DNA of 64,000 nt from Paenibacillus sp. OV219. Lineage in GTDB: Bacteria > Bacillota > Bacilli > Paenibacillales > Paenibacillaceae. The first letter of the stretch is position 1. Each line of letters starts with the position of its first letter. The stretch lies in NCBI RefSeq assembly GCF_900110075.1, contig NZ_FOCJ01000001.1:1054001-1118000 (forward strand), read 5' to 3'. Positions 32,708-42,302 of the stretch are shown here, in pieces. Below the pieces are notes generated by a model. That model worked only from the letters and a program-made list of their open reading frames with translations. It did no database searches and had not been told where the DNA came from. The position numbers were made by a program, and so were the translations under genes.

Positions 32708-33610
32708 GTGGCAGCGCCACTTAGCATGGCCGGGGAATACGCGATCGTCTGGCAACCTCACGATGCGGCAGAGGCATGGCGGCTGAAGCAGACCTATGGC
32801 CCTGATTGCGAATATATCGCAGGCGGGACGTGGCTAGCGGTTCAATGGGAGAATGAATCGTTCGCAATGCCTCGCCATCTCATTGATCTTGCCTCAATCC
32901 CTGGCGTTAGAGGAATAGCGGTGCTGGGAGATGAGTTGTTCATTGGTTCCTTAACGTCATTAAACGTATTACGTAGTGATCCGCTTGTTGCAAGTGAGTA
33001 TCCTTTAGTGACAGAGGCGATCAGGACGATTGCTGCGCCTTCCATCCGTAATTTAGCTACAATTGGCGGTAATGTAGGCTCTAGGACAGGTGATCTGCTG
33101 CCTGCGCTTCTTCTCTATGAAGCCGAACTGCTCTGGCATGATGGTCATAGCTCGAAATGGGAACCTGTGTCTGAATGGCTGGAACAGTCGAAGGATGTTA
33201 TTAGGCAGCAAGGGCGGATCTTGCTCCAACTCAAGCTGAAGCCGTCTTCTCATAGAGGTCAGGTGCTTGCCTACTATGAGAAAGTGGGGAGAAGAGAAGC
33301 ATTCACGCCATCTGTCGTCACTTGCGGATTTGTAGCAGAAATAGAAGGTGCATGCACTTGTCGGAAGGTTAGCCGAATCCGAATCACTGCAGGTGGCGGT
33401 CTCATGAAACCAGTGAGACTGCCGAAGTCGGAGGTGCTGCTCGTGGGGAAGGCGCTGGAGCCTCAGCTTATGGAGCAGTTCTATGAACAGCTGGTAGATG
33501 AGATTGAACCTGCTGGCGATCTATTCGTATCAACAGCCTATCGAAAGCAGACTGCCGCTAATCTAATTGCCGCAGGACTATGGCAGAAGTGGCAACGTTC
33601 GGAGGGATGA
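32708..33610 (+). CDS. pucC: Xanthine dehydrogenase FAD-binding subunit
   Basis: 300 aa; GTG 32708 after GAGGAGGGA. FAD-binding medium-subunit motifs: YIAGGTWLAVQ and IRNLATIGGNVGSRT, both touching FAD, then a C-terminal CO-dehydrogenase-flavoprotein-like domain. It takes electrons from the 2Fe-2S centres of PucE and passes them to NAD+ or another acceptor. Part of the three-subunit xanthine dehydrogenase with the next two genes. Confidence 0.93.
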   Translation: MAAPLSMAGEYAIVWQPHDAAEAWRLKQTYGPDCEYIAGGTWLAVQWENESFAMPRHLIDLASIPGVRGIAVLGDELFIGSLTSLNVLRSDPLVASEYPLVTEAIRTIAAPSIRNLATIGGNVGSRTGDLLPALLLYEAELLWHDGHSSKWEPVSEWLEQSKDVIRQQGRILLQLKLKPSSHRGQVLAYYEKVGRREAFTPSVVTCGFVAEIEGACTCRKVSRIRITAGGGLMKPVRLPKSEVLLVGKALEPQLMEQFYEQLVDEIEPAGDLFVSTAYRKQTAANLIAAGLWQKWQRSEG

Positions 33611-33612
33611 AC

Positions 33613-35940
33613 ATGCTGTTAAACCGGGAATCCAGCAGCACGCGCTGGCGTACGAGACCGGACGGTCGTGAAAAAGTGACGGGTCAGCTATCCTATCTGA
33701 CCGACCGGATAGCGCCTCATATGCTCATTGGCAGAGTTCTTCGCAGTCCTCATCCGCATGCGCGCATATTGGCTATCAACACGGAGAATGCGGAGAGGTT
33801 GCCAGGCGTACATGCCGTTCTTACTTACAAGGATGTGCCAGGCATGAACGGATTCGGTATTGCCGTGCAGGATCAGCCAGTGCTGTGCTACGACAAAGTG
33901 CGTTATGTCGGCGATGCCATTGCTGCTGTGGCAGCTGAAACCGCACGTCTAGCGGAGCGTGCGCTGGCGCTCATCGAAGTGGAATATGAAGTGCTGCCCG
34001 TTGTCGATGACCCATCGGCTGCGCTTGCGACGGACGCGCCGCGACTACACGCGAAGGGGAATGTGCTGCATCGAGCGGAATTCAAACGCGGCGATGTGGA
34101 GAAAGGGTTCATGCGCTGTAAGCACATTGTTGAGGAGACCTATCATTCGTCGCGGCAGATGCACACCTATATGGAGACCGAAGGTGGTCTGTTCGTCCCA
34201 GAGGAAGAAGGAAGGCTCACTGTATACGCACCAACGCAGCATGGCTTCATGGATCGGTTGCAGCTCTCCAGAATTACGAAGCTGTCTGAACAGACGATTC
34301 GGATCGTCTCCAGTCCAATCGGCGGCTCCTTCGGCGGAAAAGATGAGCTTAACGTTCAGCCATATGGAGCGCTGCTTGCATTGCACACGCAGAGGCCGGT
34401 CAAACTCCACAACTCTCGCAAAGAGTCGGTCCGAACCGGGCTGAAGCGCCATCCGATGACAATTAAGATGCGTACGGGAATCGACGAAGCGGGTACGATT
34501 CTAGCTCATCAGGTCATCATCACGGCAGATACGGGCGCTTATGCGACGCTTGGCGCTGAGGTGCTGAACTTCGCTACCGAGCATGTGCTTGGTCCATATC
34601 GCTACGAACATGTGGATGTACGAAGCGTATCGGTCTATACGAATAACGGGATGTCAGGGGAATTTCGCGGCTTCGGCGGCAATCAGGCACTCCTAGCACT
34701 GGAGGGGCAGATGGATCGTCTTGCCGAGATGAGCGGCATGGATCCGTGGGCCTTCCGCCTGCACAATATGCGAAGAGCAGACGATCCGGGCCCGTTCGGG
34801 CAGCCGATTGCGCCAACGAATGGCGCTCAGCTCGTATGGGATGCGCTCGCTGCATCGCCGCTTTGGAATGAGAAGCTGCGGCAACAGCATGGTGGCCGAA
34901 CAGCATCGGAGGAACAAGCAGCTGATTCGCGGCTGCGCACAGGCATCGGCGCCGCCTTCATCATGCACGGCGCGGGGCTCGGCGCAGGCATCCCTGATCC
35001 GGCGGGCGGCAGGCTTGTCCTCGCCGAGGACGGGAAGATTGAAGCGCAATTCGGCTACGAAGAATGCGGACAGGGACTGCTTGCGACACTTGAGCTGATG
35101 ATGATAGAGCAGTTCGGCTTCGCTGCTGAAGACCTGAGGCTCGTCATCGGCGATACGGATGCGGTGCCAGACAGCGGTTCAACGACCGCATCAAGGGCGA
35201 CAACGATGATGTGGCAATCGCTGCAGCAGCTTCGGCCTTCTTTTGAACGGAGAGTACTTGAGGCAGCGGAAGCTATAACCGGACATCCTGCAGAAGAGTT
35301 ACGGCTTGGTGCTGGCGGCGTGTGGCAGAAGCTAAAGCAGCCTGAGCAGCAAGTGGGGTCGACAGCCAACGATGTTGAACTGATCATTAGCTATAAACAA
35401 CTGGCAGCTAGTTCGCAGGGTACAGAACAGAAGATTCGCGTTGAAACGAAATTCGCTTTTCCGACAACGTCTTTCAATCGAACTGGCGCGCATTACTTAT
35501 ACACCTTCGCCGCTGTCGCAGTGAAAGTCGAGGTGGATACGTTAACGGGACGGGTTCATGTCCTTGACCAGTTTCATACGATTGCAGCCGGTCCGGTTAT
35601 GAATCCGCAAGGCTACCTCGGGCAGATCGAGGGCGGCAGCATTATGGCGCTCGGTTACACCTTGACCGAAGAAGCGCTAATGCAGGGTGGGCATTATGTA
35701 ACCCGAAACTTGGATACGTATCTCATTCCGACCATGAAGGATGCAAGCGGACGGATTGCGGTACAACCGATTGAACAATTGGCTGAAGGTGACCATTATG
35801 GCCCGCGAGGCATTGGAGAGATCGGCTCCGTCGGATTGGCTCCAGCGATCTTGTCGGCTGTTCATGACGCGACCCGCAAGCGGTTGAACCAACTGCCAAT
35901 CGACCCGCATTCACTCATCGAACGAACGAGATTTGCGTAA
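33613..35940 (+). CDS. pucD: Xanthine dehydrogenase molybdenum-binding subunit
   Basis: 775 aa from ATG 33613, 6 bases after CGGAGGG; an ATG at 33607 is too close to the RBS. It begins TRWRTRPDGREKVTGQLSYLTD. Moco-contacting stretches include GGSFGGKDE, SGEFRGFGGNQALLALE, and GECGQG-like YEECGQGL, with the catalytic Glu in the late RGIGEIGSVG. It hydroxylates hypoxanthine to xanthine and xanthine to urate. The 2-base gap after pucC suggests coupled translation. Confidence 0.95.
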   Translation: MLLNRESSSTRWRTRPDGREKVTGQLSYLTDRIAPHMLIGRVLRSPHPHARILAINTENAERLPGVHAVLTYKDVPGMNGFGIAVQDQPVLCYDKVRYVGDAIAAVAAETARLAERALALIEVEYEVLPVVDDPSAALATDAPRLHAKGNVLHRAEFKRGDVEKGFMRCKHIVEETYHSSRQMHTYMETEGGLFVPEEEGRLTVYAPTQHGFMDRLQLSRITKLSEQTIRIVSSPIGGSFGGKDELNVQPYGALLALHTQRPVKLHNSRKESVRTGLKRHPMTIKMRTGIDEAGTILAHQVIITADTGAYATLGAEVLNFATEHVLGPYRYEHVDVRSVSVYTNNGMSGEFRGFGGNQALLALEGQMDRLAEMSGMDPWAFRLHNMRRADDPGPFGQPIAPTNGAQLVWDALAASPLWNEKLRQQHGGRTASEEQAADSRLRTGIGAAFIMHGAGLGAGIPDPAGGRLVLAEDGKIEAQFGYEECGQGLLATLELMMIEQFGFAAEDLRLVIGDTDAVPDSGSTTASRATTMMWQSLQQLRPSFERRVLEAAEAITGHPAEELRLGAGGVWQKLKQPEQQVGSTANDVELIISYKQLAASSQGTEQKIRVETKFAFPTTSFNRTGAHYLYTFAAVAVKVEVDTLTGRVHVLDQFHTIAAGPVMNPQGYLGQIEGGSIMALGYTLTEEALMQGGHYVTRNLDTYLIPTMKDASGRIAVQPIEQLAEGDHYGPRGIGEIGSVGLAPAILSAVHDATRKRLNQLPIDPHSLIERTRFA

Positions 35941-35960
35941 GAAAGGCGGAGGGGATCGCG

Positions 35961-36470
35961 ATGAAGAAACTATCGGAGCTGCAGCATTTTCCGCATCCCA
36001 TGTTCAATTGTACCGTTAATGATGAACCGCTTGCATTGCATGTACCTGCAAGCAAAAGATTGCTGTCGATCCTCCGTGAAGACTTGCTGCTTACCGGCAC
36101 GAAAGTGGCATGCGAAATCGGTAGATGCGGAGCTTGTATGGTTCTCATTGACGGCAAACCGGTGAATGCGTGCTTAACGATGGCTTATCAGTGCGCAGGC
36201 AAGCGCATTACGACGATTGAAGGTCTTGCAGGCGAAGGAGATGATCTTCATCCGGTACAGCAAGCTTTTCTCATGGAAGGCGGTTATCAATGCGGTTATT
36301 GCACGCCGGGCATGATCGTATCCGTCACAGCGCTGCTCAAGGAGAATCCGAATCCGACGCAGGCTGATGTGGAGGAAGCGTTGTCCGGCAACCTGTGTCG
36401 TTGCACTGGATATGGCGGGATACGGCGAGCTGTGCAGCATGCAATTGAACAAGGGAGGGATTCGACATGA
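35961..36470 (+). CDS. pucE: Xanthine dehydrogenase 2Fe-2S subunit
   Basis: 169 aa; ATG 35961 after AAGGCGGAGGGG. Two 2Fe-2S clusters are visible: a plant-ferredoxin type with Cys in CEIGRCGACMV and NAC, and an all-alpha one in QCGYCTPG and NLCRCTGY. It carries electrons between the Moco subunit and the FAD subunit. The N-terminal extension of about 20 residues (MKKLSELQHFPHPMF) is longer than usual. It overlaps the next gene by 4 bases. Confidence 0.95.
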   Translation: MKKLSELQHFPHPMFNCTVNDEPLALHVPASKRLLSILREDLLLTGTKVACEIGRCGACMVLIDGKPVNACLTMAYQCAGKRITTIEGLAGEGDDLHPVQQAFLMEGGYQCGYCTPGMIVSVTALLKENPNPTQADVEEALSGNLCRCTGYGGIRRAVQHAIEQGRDST

Positions 36471-36973
36471 ACGACAGGCTTCAGCTCTGGCAGCTGAATA
36501 CGATGAGCCGTGAACTGTTCACGCAGCAGCTCGGCGGGATATTTGAGCATTCGCCTTGGGTAGCAGAGAGGGCGTGGGGGATGAGGCCCTTTCATTCGTT
36601 ATTGGAGCTGCATGAGGCCATGATTCAAGTGGCGAGGGAAGCGCCTGAGGAGCAAGTTCTCACCTTGCTGCGCGCGCATCCCGACCTCGCTGCCCGAATT
36701 CAGATGACAGCGTACTCTGAAGAAGAACAGACGGGAGCAGGGCTGCAACAATTGACGCCGGAGGAGTTCAGCCGATTTACCGAACTGAATGCTGCTTACA
36801 TGCGGAAATTCGGGTTCCCTTTCATTATCGCGGTCTACGGCAAGAGCAAGTCGGAAATTGCAGCAGCGATGGCAGTCCGGCTCGAACATTCCGCAGCGCA
36901 GGAGCGCAGGCAAGCACTGCTTGAAATTCAGCGCATCTCTTGGCTGCGTATTCAGCGGAGTATCGAAGAATAA
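36467..36973 (+). CDS. OHCU decarboxylase
   Basis: 168 aa; ATG 36467 overlaps pucE's stop (ATGA). Motifs LLRAHPDLAAR (catalytic His) and the late YMRKFGFPFIIAVYGKS are diagnostic of 2-oxo-4-hydroxy-4-carboxy-5-ureidoimidazoline decarboxylase. It is the last enzyme turning urate's oxidation product into S-allantoin. In B. subtilis this domain is fused to uricase in PucL; here it is a separate gene placed just ahead of the uricase gene. Confidence 0.93.
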   Translation: MNDRLQLWQLNTMSRELFTQQLGGIFEHSPWVAERAWGMRPFHSLLELHEAMIQVAREAPEEQVLTLLRAHPDLAARIQMTAYSEEEQTGAGLQQLTPEEFSRFTELNAAYMRKFGFPFIIAVYGKSKSEIAAAMAVRLEHSAAQERRQALLEIQRISWLRIQRSIEE

Positions 36974-36990
36974 AGAAGGGAGATGATCAC

Positions 36991-37992
36991 ATGCTGCAGC
37001 TACGAGATGGCCGTACGTTGTATTACGGCAAAGGCGATGTGCTCACTTACCGCACGTATGCGGCACCACTTGGAGTAAAGCCGATCCCAGAGTCGGCTTA
37101 TATCGGGGAATCCAATGTGATTTTCGCCCATAATGTGAAGTTCTCCGTATGCAGCGAGCAGCTGCTCACTTCGTTCAGCAAAGGCGATAACTCACTCATC
37201 GTTGCAACCGATTCGATGAAGAACTTCATCCTCCGGCAAGCTGCTAGGTATAGCGGAAGTACTACGGAAGGCTTCCTCGCGTTCGTTGGCGACGCATTCC
37301 TTAATCAATACCCGCACATCAGCACAGTTGACATCCAGGCGGACAAAATCCATTTCGACACTGTACGCGCAGGCGGCCGCGAGAGCAGCGGGCTCGTCTT
37401 CAAACCATCGCATAATGAGCATGCGCATGCATCGCTTGTTATGAATCGCAGCGACCAGGGAGGCGAAATCGTATCGCATATATCCGGCCTGGCTGACCTG
37501 CAGCTTATTAAAGTAAGCGGTAGTTCGTTCTACGGCTTTATCCGGGATGAATATACGACGTTACCCGAAAGCTACGACCGACCGCTGTTTATTTACTTAC
37601 ACATGAACTGGCATTACACGGATACCGCTGACGCACTCGACAGCTCGAGAGGACGATACGTGCCGGCAGAGCAAGTCCGGGATCTTGCGCAGCATATCTT
37701 TCATTCCATCGCATCGCCGTCCATCCAATATCTCGTCTGCCAAATCGGGCTTCATCTGCTGAAGCGTTTTCCGCAGCTGGCGGGAGTCCATTTCGAATCG
37801 AACAACCGAACGTGGGAAGCGATCGCCGATCACGATCCGCATGCGCGTGCTTGCGTTTACACGGAACCGCGTCCTCCTTATGGGTTTCAAGGCTTCTCAC
37901 TCAATCGCTCTGATCTGACGAGCGGCGAATTTGAAATGGCGGACTGCGGTTCTGCTTCGCGCGCTTCGGTCAAGCCGCTGGCTTCGCCATGA
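36991..37992 (+). CDS. pucL: Urate oxidase (uricase)
   Basis: 333 aa from ATG 36991, with AAGAAGGGAGATGATCAC upstream. It starts MLQLRDGRTLYYGKGDVLTYR. Uricase features: SVCSEQLLTSFSKGDNSLIVATDSMKNFI (ligand Thr/Asp), then FVRDEYTTLPESYDR-like and a C-terminal EPRPPYGFQGFSL strand. It oxidises urate to 5-hydroxyisourate in the cytoplasm without a cofactor. This is the uricase half of the PucL protein of B. subtilis, without the decarboxylase domain. It overlaps the next gene by 4 bases. Confidence 0.95.
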   Translation: MLQLRDGRTLYYGKGDVLTYRTYAAPLGVKPIPESAYIGESNVIFAHNVKFSVCSEQLLTSFSKGDNSLIVATDSMKNFILRQAARYSGSTTEGFLAFVGDAFLNQYPHISTVDIQADKIHFDTVRAGGRESSGLVFKPSHNEHAHASLVMNRSDQGGEIVSHISGLADLQLIKVSGSSFYGFIRDEYTTLPESYDRPLFIYLHMNWHYTDTADALDSSRGRYVPAEQVRDLAQHIFHSIASPSIQYLVCQIGLHLLKRFPQLAGVHFESNNRTWEAIADHDPHARACVYTEPRPPYGFQGFSLNRSDLTSGEFEMADCGSASRASVKPLASP

Positions 37993-38339
37993 GAGGGCGG
38001 CTTACTACACATGTGCTGGATACGTCCCAAGGGAAGCCGGCTGTCGGCATGCGTATTGAGCTATGGGTACGTTCATCGCTTGGAAGAGAACCGCAGCTGG
38101 TGAAGTGCGCTGTCACCAATGCCGACGGCCGCGTTGATGAGCCGCTGCTCGGCAGTGGCGAGCTTCACATCGGTGAATACGAGCTGATCTTCGCGGTTGG
38201 GGAGTATTACGGACTTCTCGAAGCTGCGCCATTTCTAGGCAGTGTCCCCGTTCGCTTCACCGTAACCGATTCGAATTCGAATTATCATATTCCGCTGCTC
38301 GTAGCACCTGGTGGATATAGCACCTACCGGGGAAGCTGA
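37989..38339 (+). CDS. pucM: 5-hydroxyisourate hydrolase (transthyretin-like)
   Basis: 116 aa; ATG 37989 overlaps uricase's stop (ATGA). It begins RGRLTTHVLDTSQGKPA (active-site His), and ends with the family's YSTYRGS. It hydrolyses 5-hydroxyisourate to OHCU, feeding the decarboxylase two genes upstream. It closes the operon, so hypoxanthine to allantoin is covered in full; allantoinase and permeases are not in the window. Confidence 0.96.
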   Translation: MRGRLTTHVLDTSQGKPAVGMRIELWVRSSLGREPQLVKCAVTNADGRVDEPLLGSGELHIGEYELIFAVGEYYGLLEAAPFLGSVPVRFTVTDSNSNYHIPLLVAPGGYSTYRGS

Positions 38340-38347
38340 AGCAAACT

Positions 38348-38376
38348 TTGCATTCCAGCTGGCAGAATGGTAGAAT
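38348..38376 (+). promoter_or_regulatory. Sigma-A promoter for the 69-aa gene
   Basis: TTGCAT (38348-38353), 17 bases, TAGAAT (38371-38376), 37 bases before the start codon. Confidence 0.6.
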
Positions 38377-38412
38377 ATTTTACCAACCAACCATGTAGGG
38401 AGTGCATAACTT

Positions 38413-38622
38413 ATGTCAGATCAGCCAATACCCTCGGTGCATCCATACTATCAGCATGCGATTGAAGCGTTTAAGCTGCTGCCTGCCGCGTCAGACGGGC
38501 TAATCCAGCTACAGAATGCTTTTGCAGCATCGAATGAGGATTTCCTCGCGATCGAGCTTAAACATATGATTGCAAGACTAGAAGAGATTAAGGTGCTGTT
38601 CTCCAGTGGGCCGCAAGGCTAA
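38413..38622 (+). CDS. Hypothetical protein, 69 aa
   Basis: ATG 38413 after GTAGGGAGTG. A helical, mildly acidic protein: YYQHAIEAFKLLPAA and LAIELKHMIARLEEIKVLF. No signal peptide, no metal motif, no recognised family. It has its own promoter and terminator, so it is a single-gene unit. Confidence 0.7.
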   Translation: MSDQPIPSVHPYYQHAIEAFKLLPAASDGLIQLQNAFAASNEDFLAIELKHMIARLEEIKVLFSSGPQG

Positions 38623-38651
38623 ATTAGTTCAGGCAAAGTCGGTTGATAGCG

Positions 38652-38682
38652 AAACCCGCGTGTTTTCACGACGGGTTTTTTT
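38652..38682 (+). terminator. Intrinsic terminator
   Basis: AAACCCGCGTG, loop TTTT, CACGACGGGTTT with one bulged A, then a T run. Confidence 0.85.
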
Positions 38683-38714
38683 GTGCATTTTCTGGCGAGC
38701 GAGAAAGAGGCGCG

Positions 38715-38800
38715 GAAAGTGGCCGAAGAGTATCTCTCGATGATACACTTTGGCGTGAATTTGCCGAAAGTGGCAAAAAAAGAATCACTCAGTGATACAC
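38715..38800. repeat. Imperfect 51-52 bp direct duplication
   Basis: GAAAGTGGC at 38715 and 38766, and GATACAC at 38742 and 38794, occur in the same order and spacing. This non-coding stretch (38690-38984) otherwise shows nothing recognisable until the RBS of the next gene. Confidence 0.45.
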
Positions 38801-38984
38801 ATTGATTTGATTTTCGCTGAGATAGGAAAGCCGCGATTGGTGCACTCCAGAAGGTCGCCATTCGCCGCACTGAAGCCGAGCGAAAGACTCATCAATCTAC
38901 CAATTAGACCTAGTGTGTTGTCTCGCGCCTTTTACTCTAGCAGTTCATACGATAAAGGTATGGAAGAGTAGAGGAGGCGTCCCT

Positions 38985-40334
38985 ATGCCGATCTTGGATA
39001 CAGGACTGCTCGTTAATCGGGAAGCACGGCGCACCGTATCGTTGACCATTCATGTCATGAATCGTGGCAGACAGCAAGCGACAGCCGGCATTCAGATCTA
39101 TTCGGCAGTTTCGCCGCGCAGCAAGCAAAGCGAATCAATGGAAGGGGATGAGGAGAGCCAGTATAGCGGGTACGGACAGATTCAAATGGAGCGTTCGACG
39201 CTCGTTCAGCTTCAGCCAGAGCAAAAGGCATCATGTACGTTTATGATGGAGCATGACGTCAGTCATTTGCAGCTGTATGGGGTGCGGATTACGACGACTG
39301 GGCTCGCTGCGGGGGAAGTCACTGCGGCGGTTGCGGAGCGAGATGAGGATGGCGCGCTTATTGTGCAGCAGCAGGTGCCCGTCACAGGAGGTTATATGGA
39401 TGAAATGATGCATGCCTATGTCGCGAATCATACGCAGCATTCCATAACGGTCATCCAAACGGCCACGCATACCCGAATTGCAACGATCCCACTTCCGGCA
39501 GGCAGCAGTCCGAGATCGCTCGACTTTACGCCAGATGGTCGCGAGGTATATGTCACCTGCCAAGGGGACAAAACGGTCCGTGTCATTGATACGCTAACCC
39601 ACGAAGTGACCGGCGAGTATATGTTGCCGCAAGGCGCTGTGCCCATAGCGATTGCGATTGCGAAGCATGCTTCAATTGCGTACATTACGACACTGGTCGA
39701 AGATTATTTGATCATCGTGGATACTCTAACGAGATCGCTTGTGAAGCTAGTGCCGCTGCCAAAAGGGAGTGATCCGGTTCAAATGGCCATTGCGCCAGAT
39801 GGAAAGCGTGTGTATTGCTGTCTCATCAATAAAGCCGCGATTGCAGTACTGGACTCGGTGAAGCAAACGCTTCTGCCGATGATTAAGCTTCCGCATGGGG
39901 CGAAGCCGTCGTCTATTGCCATTACACCTGACGGGGCGCTTGCCTATGTGACAGATGTACATCATGATCGTATCTATGTTATGCGGCTCAGCTCGAATAC
40001 GATGGTGACGTCGATCAGGCTGGATGCTGGCGCAGATCCGCAGAAGATCGTCATTACACCGGACGGCGCGCTTGCTTATGTGGCAGCGCGTGGCGGGGAT
40101 GAAGTGACGGTCATTAACCTGTCACGGAACGAGATCTTGACCAACATTGAGCTGCCAGGTGGCAGCAATGCGAGTGATGTCGCGATTACACCAGACGGCG
40201 CGAAAGTGTATGTGAGCATTCTTACCTTCGGTTATGTAGCGGCGATTGAAGTAGCCAGCCAGCTGCCCATTGCGATTCTACCCACTGGGAGCTTCCCGTC
40301 AGGCGTTGCGATATCGCCAATATTGCTCCACTAA
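38985..40334 (+). CDS. YVTN/YncE-type beta-propeller repeat protein
   Basis: 449 aa from ATG 38985 (TAGAGGAGG upstream). The first 145 residues form a beta-rich domain with no signal peptide. From about 155 on there are seven repeats of about 42 residues with the pattern ITPDGALAYVT...I.V.D......I.L..G..P, e.g. FTPDGREVYVTC and IAPDGKRVYCC. This is a seven-bladed propeller. Such proteins scaffold or bind ligands; no enzyme motif is visible. No signal peptide is seen, so export would need another route. Terminator follows. Confidence 0.85.
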   Translation: MPILDTGLLVNREARRTVSLTIHVMNRGRQQATAGIQIYSAVSPRSKQSESMEGDEESQYSGYGQIQMERSTLVQLQPEQKASCTFMMEHDVSHLQLYGVRITTTGLAAGEVTAAVAERDEDGALIVQQQVPVTGGYMDEMMHAYVANHTQHSITVIQTATHTRIATIPLPAGSSPRSLDFTPDGREVYVTCQGDKTVRVIDTLTHEVTGEYMLPQGAVPIAIAIAKHASIAYITTLVEDYLIIVDTLTRSLVKLVPLPKGSDPVQMAIAPDGKRVYCCLINKAAIAVLDSVKQTLLPMIKLPHGAKPSSIAITPDGALAYVTDVHHDRIYVMRLSSNTMVTSIRLDAGADPQKIVITPDGALAYVAARGGDEVTVINLSRNEILTNIELPGGSNASDVAITPDGAKVYVSILTFGYVAAIEVASQLPIAILPTGSFPSGVAISPILLH

Positions 40335-40345
40335 GTTAAGCGTAA

Positions 40346-40402
40346 AAAGCCGCAGAACCCGCGAGTGCGTTCATGACATGCACTCGCGGTTTCTGCGGCT
40401 TT
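40346..40402. terminator. Bidirectional terminator
   Basis: AAAGCCGCAGAA.. pairs with the complement ending at 40402 over about 22 bases with one mismatch region, serving the + propeller gene and the - esterase gene. Confidence 0.85.
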
Positions 40403-40409
40403 GTCTTCA

Positions 40410-41180
40410 TTAGAGAGGCAGCCATTCCAGCACACGCTGGATTTGTTTATCCCAATAGCCCCATTCATGCTCGCCCGGTCCTTCTTCATAAGTGAGCGGC
40501 AAGTTCAGCTGCTTCACATGATCACGGAATCGGATGTTGTCCTCATATAGGAAGTCTTCCGTGCCGCAGCATTGGTATAATAACGGTATAGGGATGTCTG
40601 CTTGCGCTGCAAGCGTATCCGCTGCGAGGTACAGATTGTTCGGCAGCTCATTCACATAATTGTCCGTACCGAAGACTAGCCTAGCTTCTTCCGGCATCCG
40701 ATGAGTGAAGCTTGCCACATCGAAACCGCCGGACAGGCTGGCTGCCGCTGCATATTGCTCTGGCTTATTCAGCGCCAGCTTGAATGCGCCGTAGCCGCCC
40801 ATAGACAAGCCTGCGACGAAGTTATCTTCTCTGCGGTCCGATAGAGGGAAGAATGAACGCGCGATTGCCGGCAGCTCTTCGCTGATGAAGGTCCAATATT
40901 TGCCGCCGGCTGCCATATTGGCATAAAAGCTGCGGTGGACGGCGGGCATGACGACCGCGATGCCAAGCGATGCGACATAGCGCTCGATCGAAGTGCGGCG
41001 AAGCCAGATCGAGTGGTCATCGGACATCCCGTGCAGCAGATACAACGTGCGGTGCTTCGTCTGTGCTGCCGCTTTGGAATCCATGCCGATTTGAGAAGGG
41101 GCCGATTGCGGTAAGATAACGTTCATTGAAGTGGAAAGTCCGAGTGTTTCCGAGAAGAAATCACATTGAATAAGTGCCAT
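40410..41180 (-). CDS. Putative esterase, alpha/beta hydrolase (tributyrin esterase type)
   Basis: 256 aa on the minus strand, ATG at 41180 after TAGGAGGCGC. It starts [25 protein letters not shown]. Oxyanion strand [11 protein letters not shown], nucleophile elbow [13 protein letters not shown] (Ser), late Asp in [10 protein letters not shown] and His in GEHEWGYW. The pattern matches the putative esterase family that includes S-formylglutathione hydrolase and tributyrin esterase EstA. Cytoplasmic, substrate unknown. Divergent from the serine hydrolase gene. Confidence 0.9.
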   Translation of the reverse strand: MALIQCDFFSETLGLSTSMNVILPQSAPSQIGMDSKAAAQTKHRTLYLLHGMSDDHSIWLRRTSIERYVASLGIAVVMPAVHRSFYANMAAGGKYWTFISEELPAIARSFFPLSDRREDNFVAGLSMGGYGAFKLALNKPEQYAAAASLSGGFDVASFTHRMPEEARLVFGTDNYVNELPNNLYLAADTLAAQADIPIPLLYQCCGTEDFLYEDNIRFRDHVKQLNLPLTYEEGPGEHEWGYWDKQIQRVLEWLPL

Positions 41181-41279
41181 AAGCGCCTCCTAGACAGATA
41201 TGTAATCGCTGTAATCTAATCTCTTTTATTGTACACGCAATACAAAAAAACTTAAACGAGCAAGTGAGGAACAACCACA

Positions 41280-42251
41280 ATGAAGCTGACTTCACTCGGC
41301 ACCCCGCGGGGCTTGCTGACAGACGAACTGCAAGAGCAGCTGTACGCTTGGAAAATAAAAGATGTCGCCTTGCTGCAAGGCGGCTCGCTGCTCTGGAAAT
41401 GGCATGACAAAGGCGGAGATCGCATCGGCGCAGTCTATTCCTGTACGAAGAGCATTTTATCCGCGCTAATTGGCATTGCGATTGAACAAGGGCTGATCGA
41501 TAGCATCGAAACGCCAATCAGCCGATACTTTCCGCAACTTGAACGAGCAGAGGATGAGCGGAAACACGCAATTAGAATCAAGCATCTGCTCACCATGACT
41601 TCTGGCATAGAGTGGCCGGAGTTTGATAAGCCGTATTGGCAGATGAAGCGCACGGATGACCCGGTTTCATTCATCCTCTCGCAGCCAATGGAGCATGAGC
41701 CTGGAGATGCTTTCGCCTACAATTCCGGCGGATCGCATCTGTTATCAGCGATATTGACGCAAGTGACAGGCATGTCCACCTATGACTATGCCGATCGGAT
41801 GCTGTTCAAGAAGCTCGCATTCCGACGACCGAGATGGAACAGTGATGCTGCAGGCATCTATGAAGGTGGAGTGGGGCTGCATATGACCGTCGCTGATATG
41901 GCGAAGTTCGGTCAGCTTTACTTACAGGGCGGTCGCTGGGAAGGCGAGCAGGTGGTGCCAGAAGCGTGGGTAGCGGCATCAACGACGGCGCATCACAAAG
42001 GGTTCTCCCACTACGATCCTCCGATATTCGGGGAGTACGGGTATCACTGGTGGGTTTCCTCGCAGGCACATAACGGGGTAATCGGCTTCTATTTTGCAAA
42101 GGGATATGGTGGTCAATATATTGCCGTTGTCCCTTCCCTTGAGCTCGTGGCTGCGATACGCAAGGAACCGGAAGGGAAGAGCAGCGCCATCTACGCCAAA
42201 CAACTTCTACTCGAAGTAATCGTTCCATTCTGTTCATCTTCTGTTCATTAA
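41280..42251 (+). CDS. Beta-lactamase-family serine hydrolase (class C type)
   Basis: 323 aa; ATG 41280 after GTGAGGAAC. SxxK is SCTKS (nucleophile Ser about 59, Lys about 62) and YxN is YNSG. The KTG-like segment is KGYGGQY late in the chain. No signal peptide, so it is probably a cytoplasmic esterase or peptidase rather than a true beta-lactamase. It shares a divergent region with the esterase gene and lies 50 bases before bmrA. Confidence 0.85.
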   Translation: MKLTSLGTPRGLLTDELQEQLYAWKIKDVALLQGGSLLWKWHDKGGDRIGAVYSCTKSILSALIGIAIEQGLIDSIETPISRYFPQLERAEDERKHAIRIKHLLTMTSGIEWPEFDKPYWQMKRTDDPVSFILSQPMEHEPGDAFAYNSGGSHLLSAILTQVTGMSTYDYADRMLFKKLAFRRPRWNSDAAGIYEGGVGLHMTVADMAKFGQLYLQGGRWEGEQVVPEAWVAASTTAHHKGFSHYDPPIFGEYGYHWWVSSQAHNGVIGFYFAKGYGGQYIAVVPSLELVAAIRKEPEGKSSAIYAKQLLLEVIVPFCSSSVH

Positions 42252-42302
42252 CCGGTGATAATATTTCGCTCATAACACCAAAGGGGAAGGACAGGATGAG
42301 TC

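Noticed and set aside
41280..42251. True beta-lactamase (resistance gene)
   Set aside because: SxxK and YxN are present, but it lacks a signal peptide and resembles cytoplasmic serine hydrolases/esterases.
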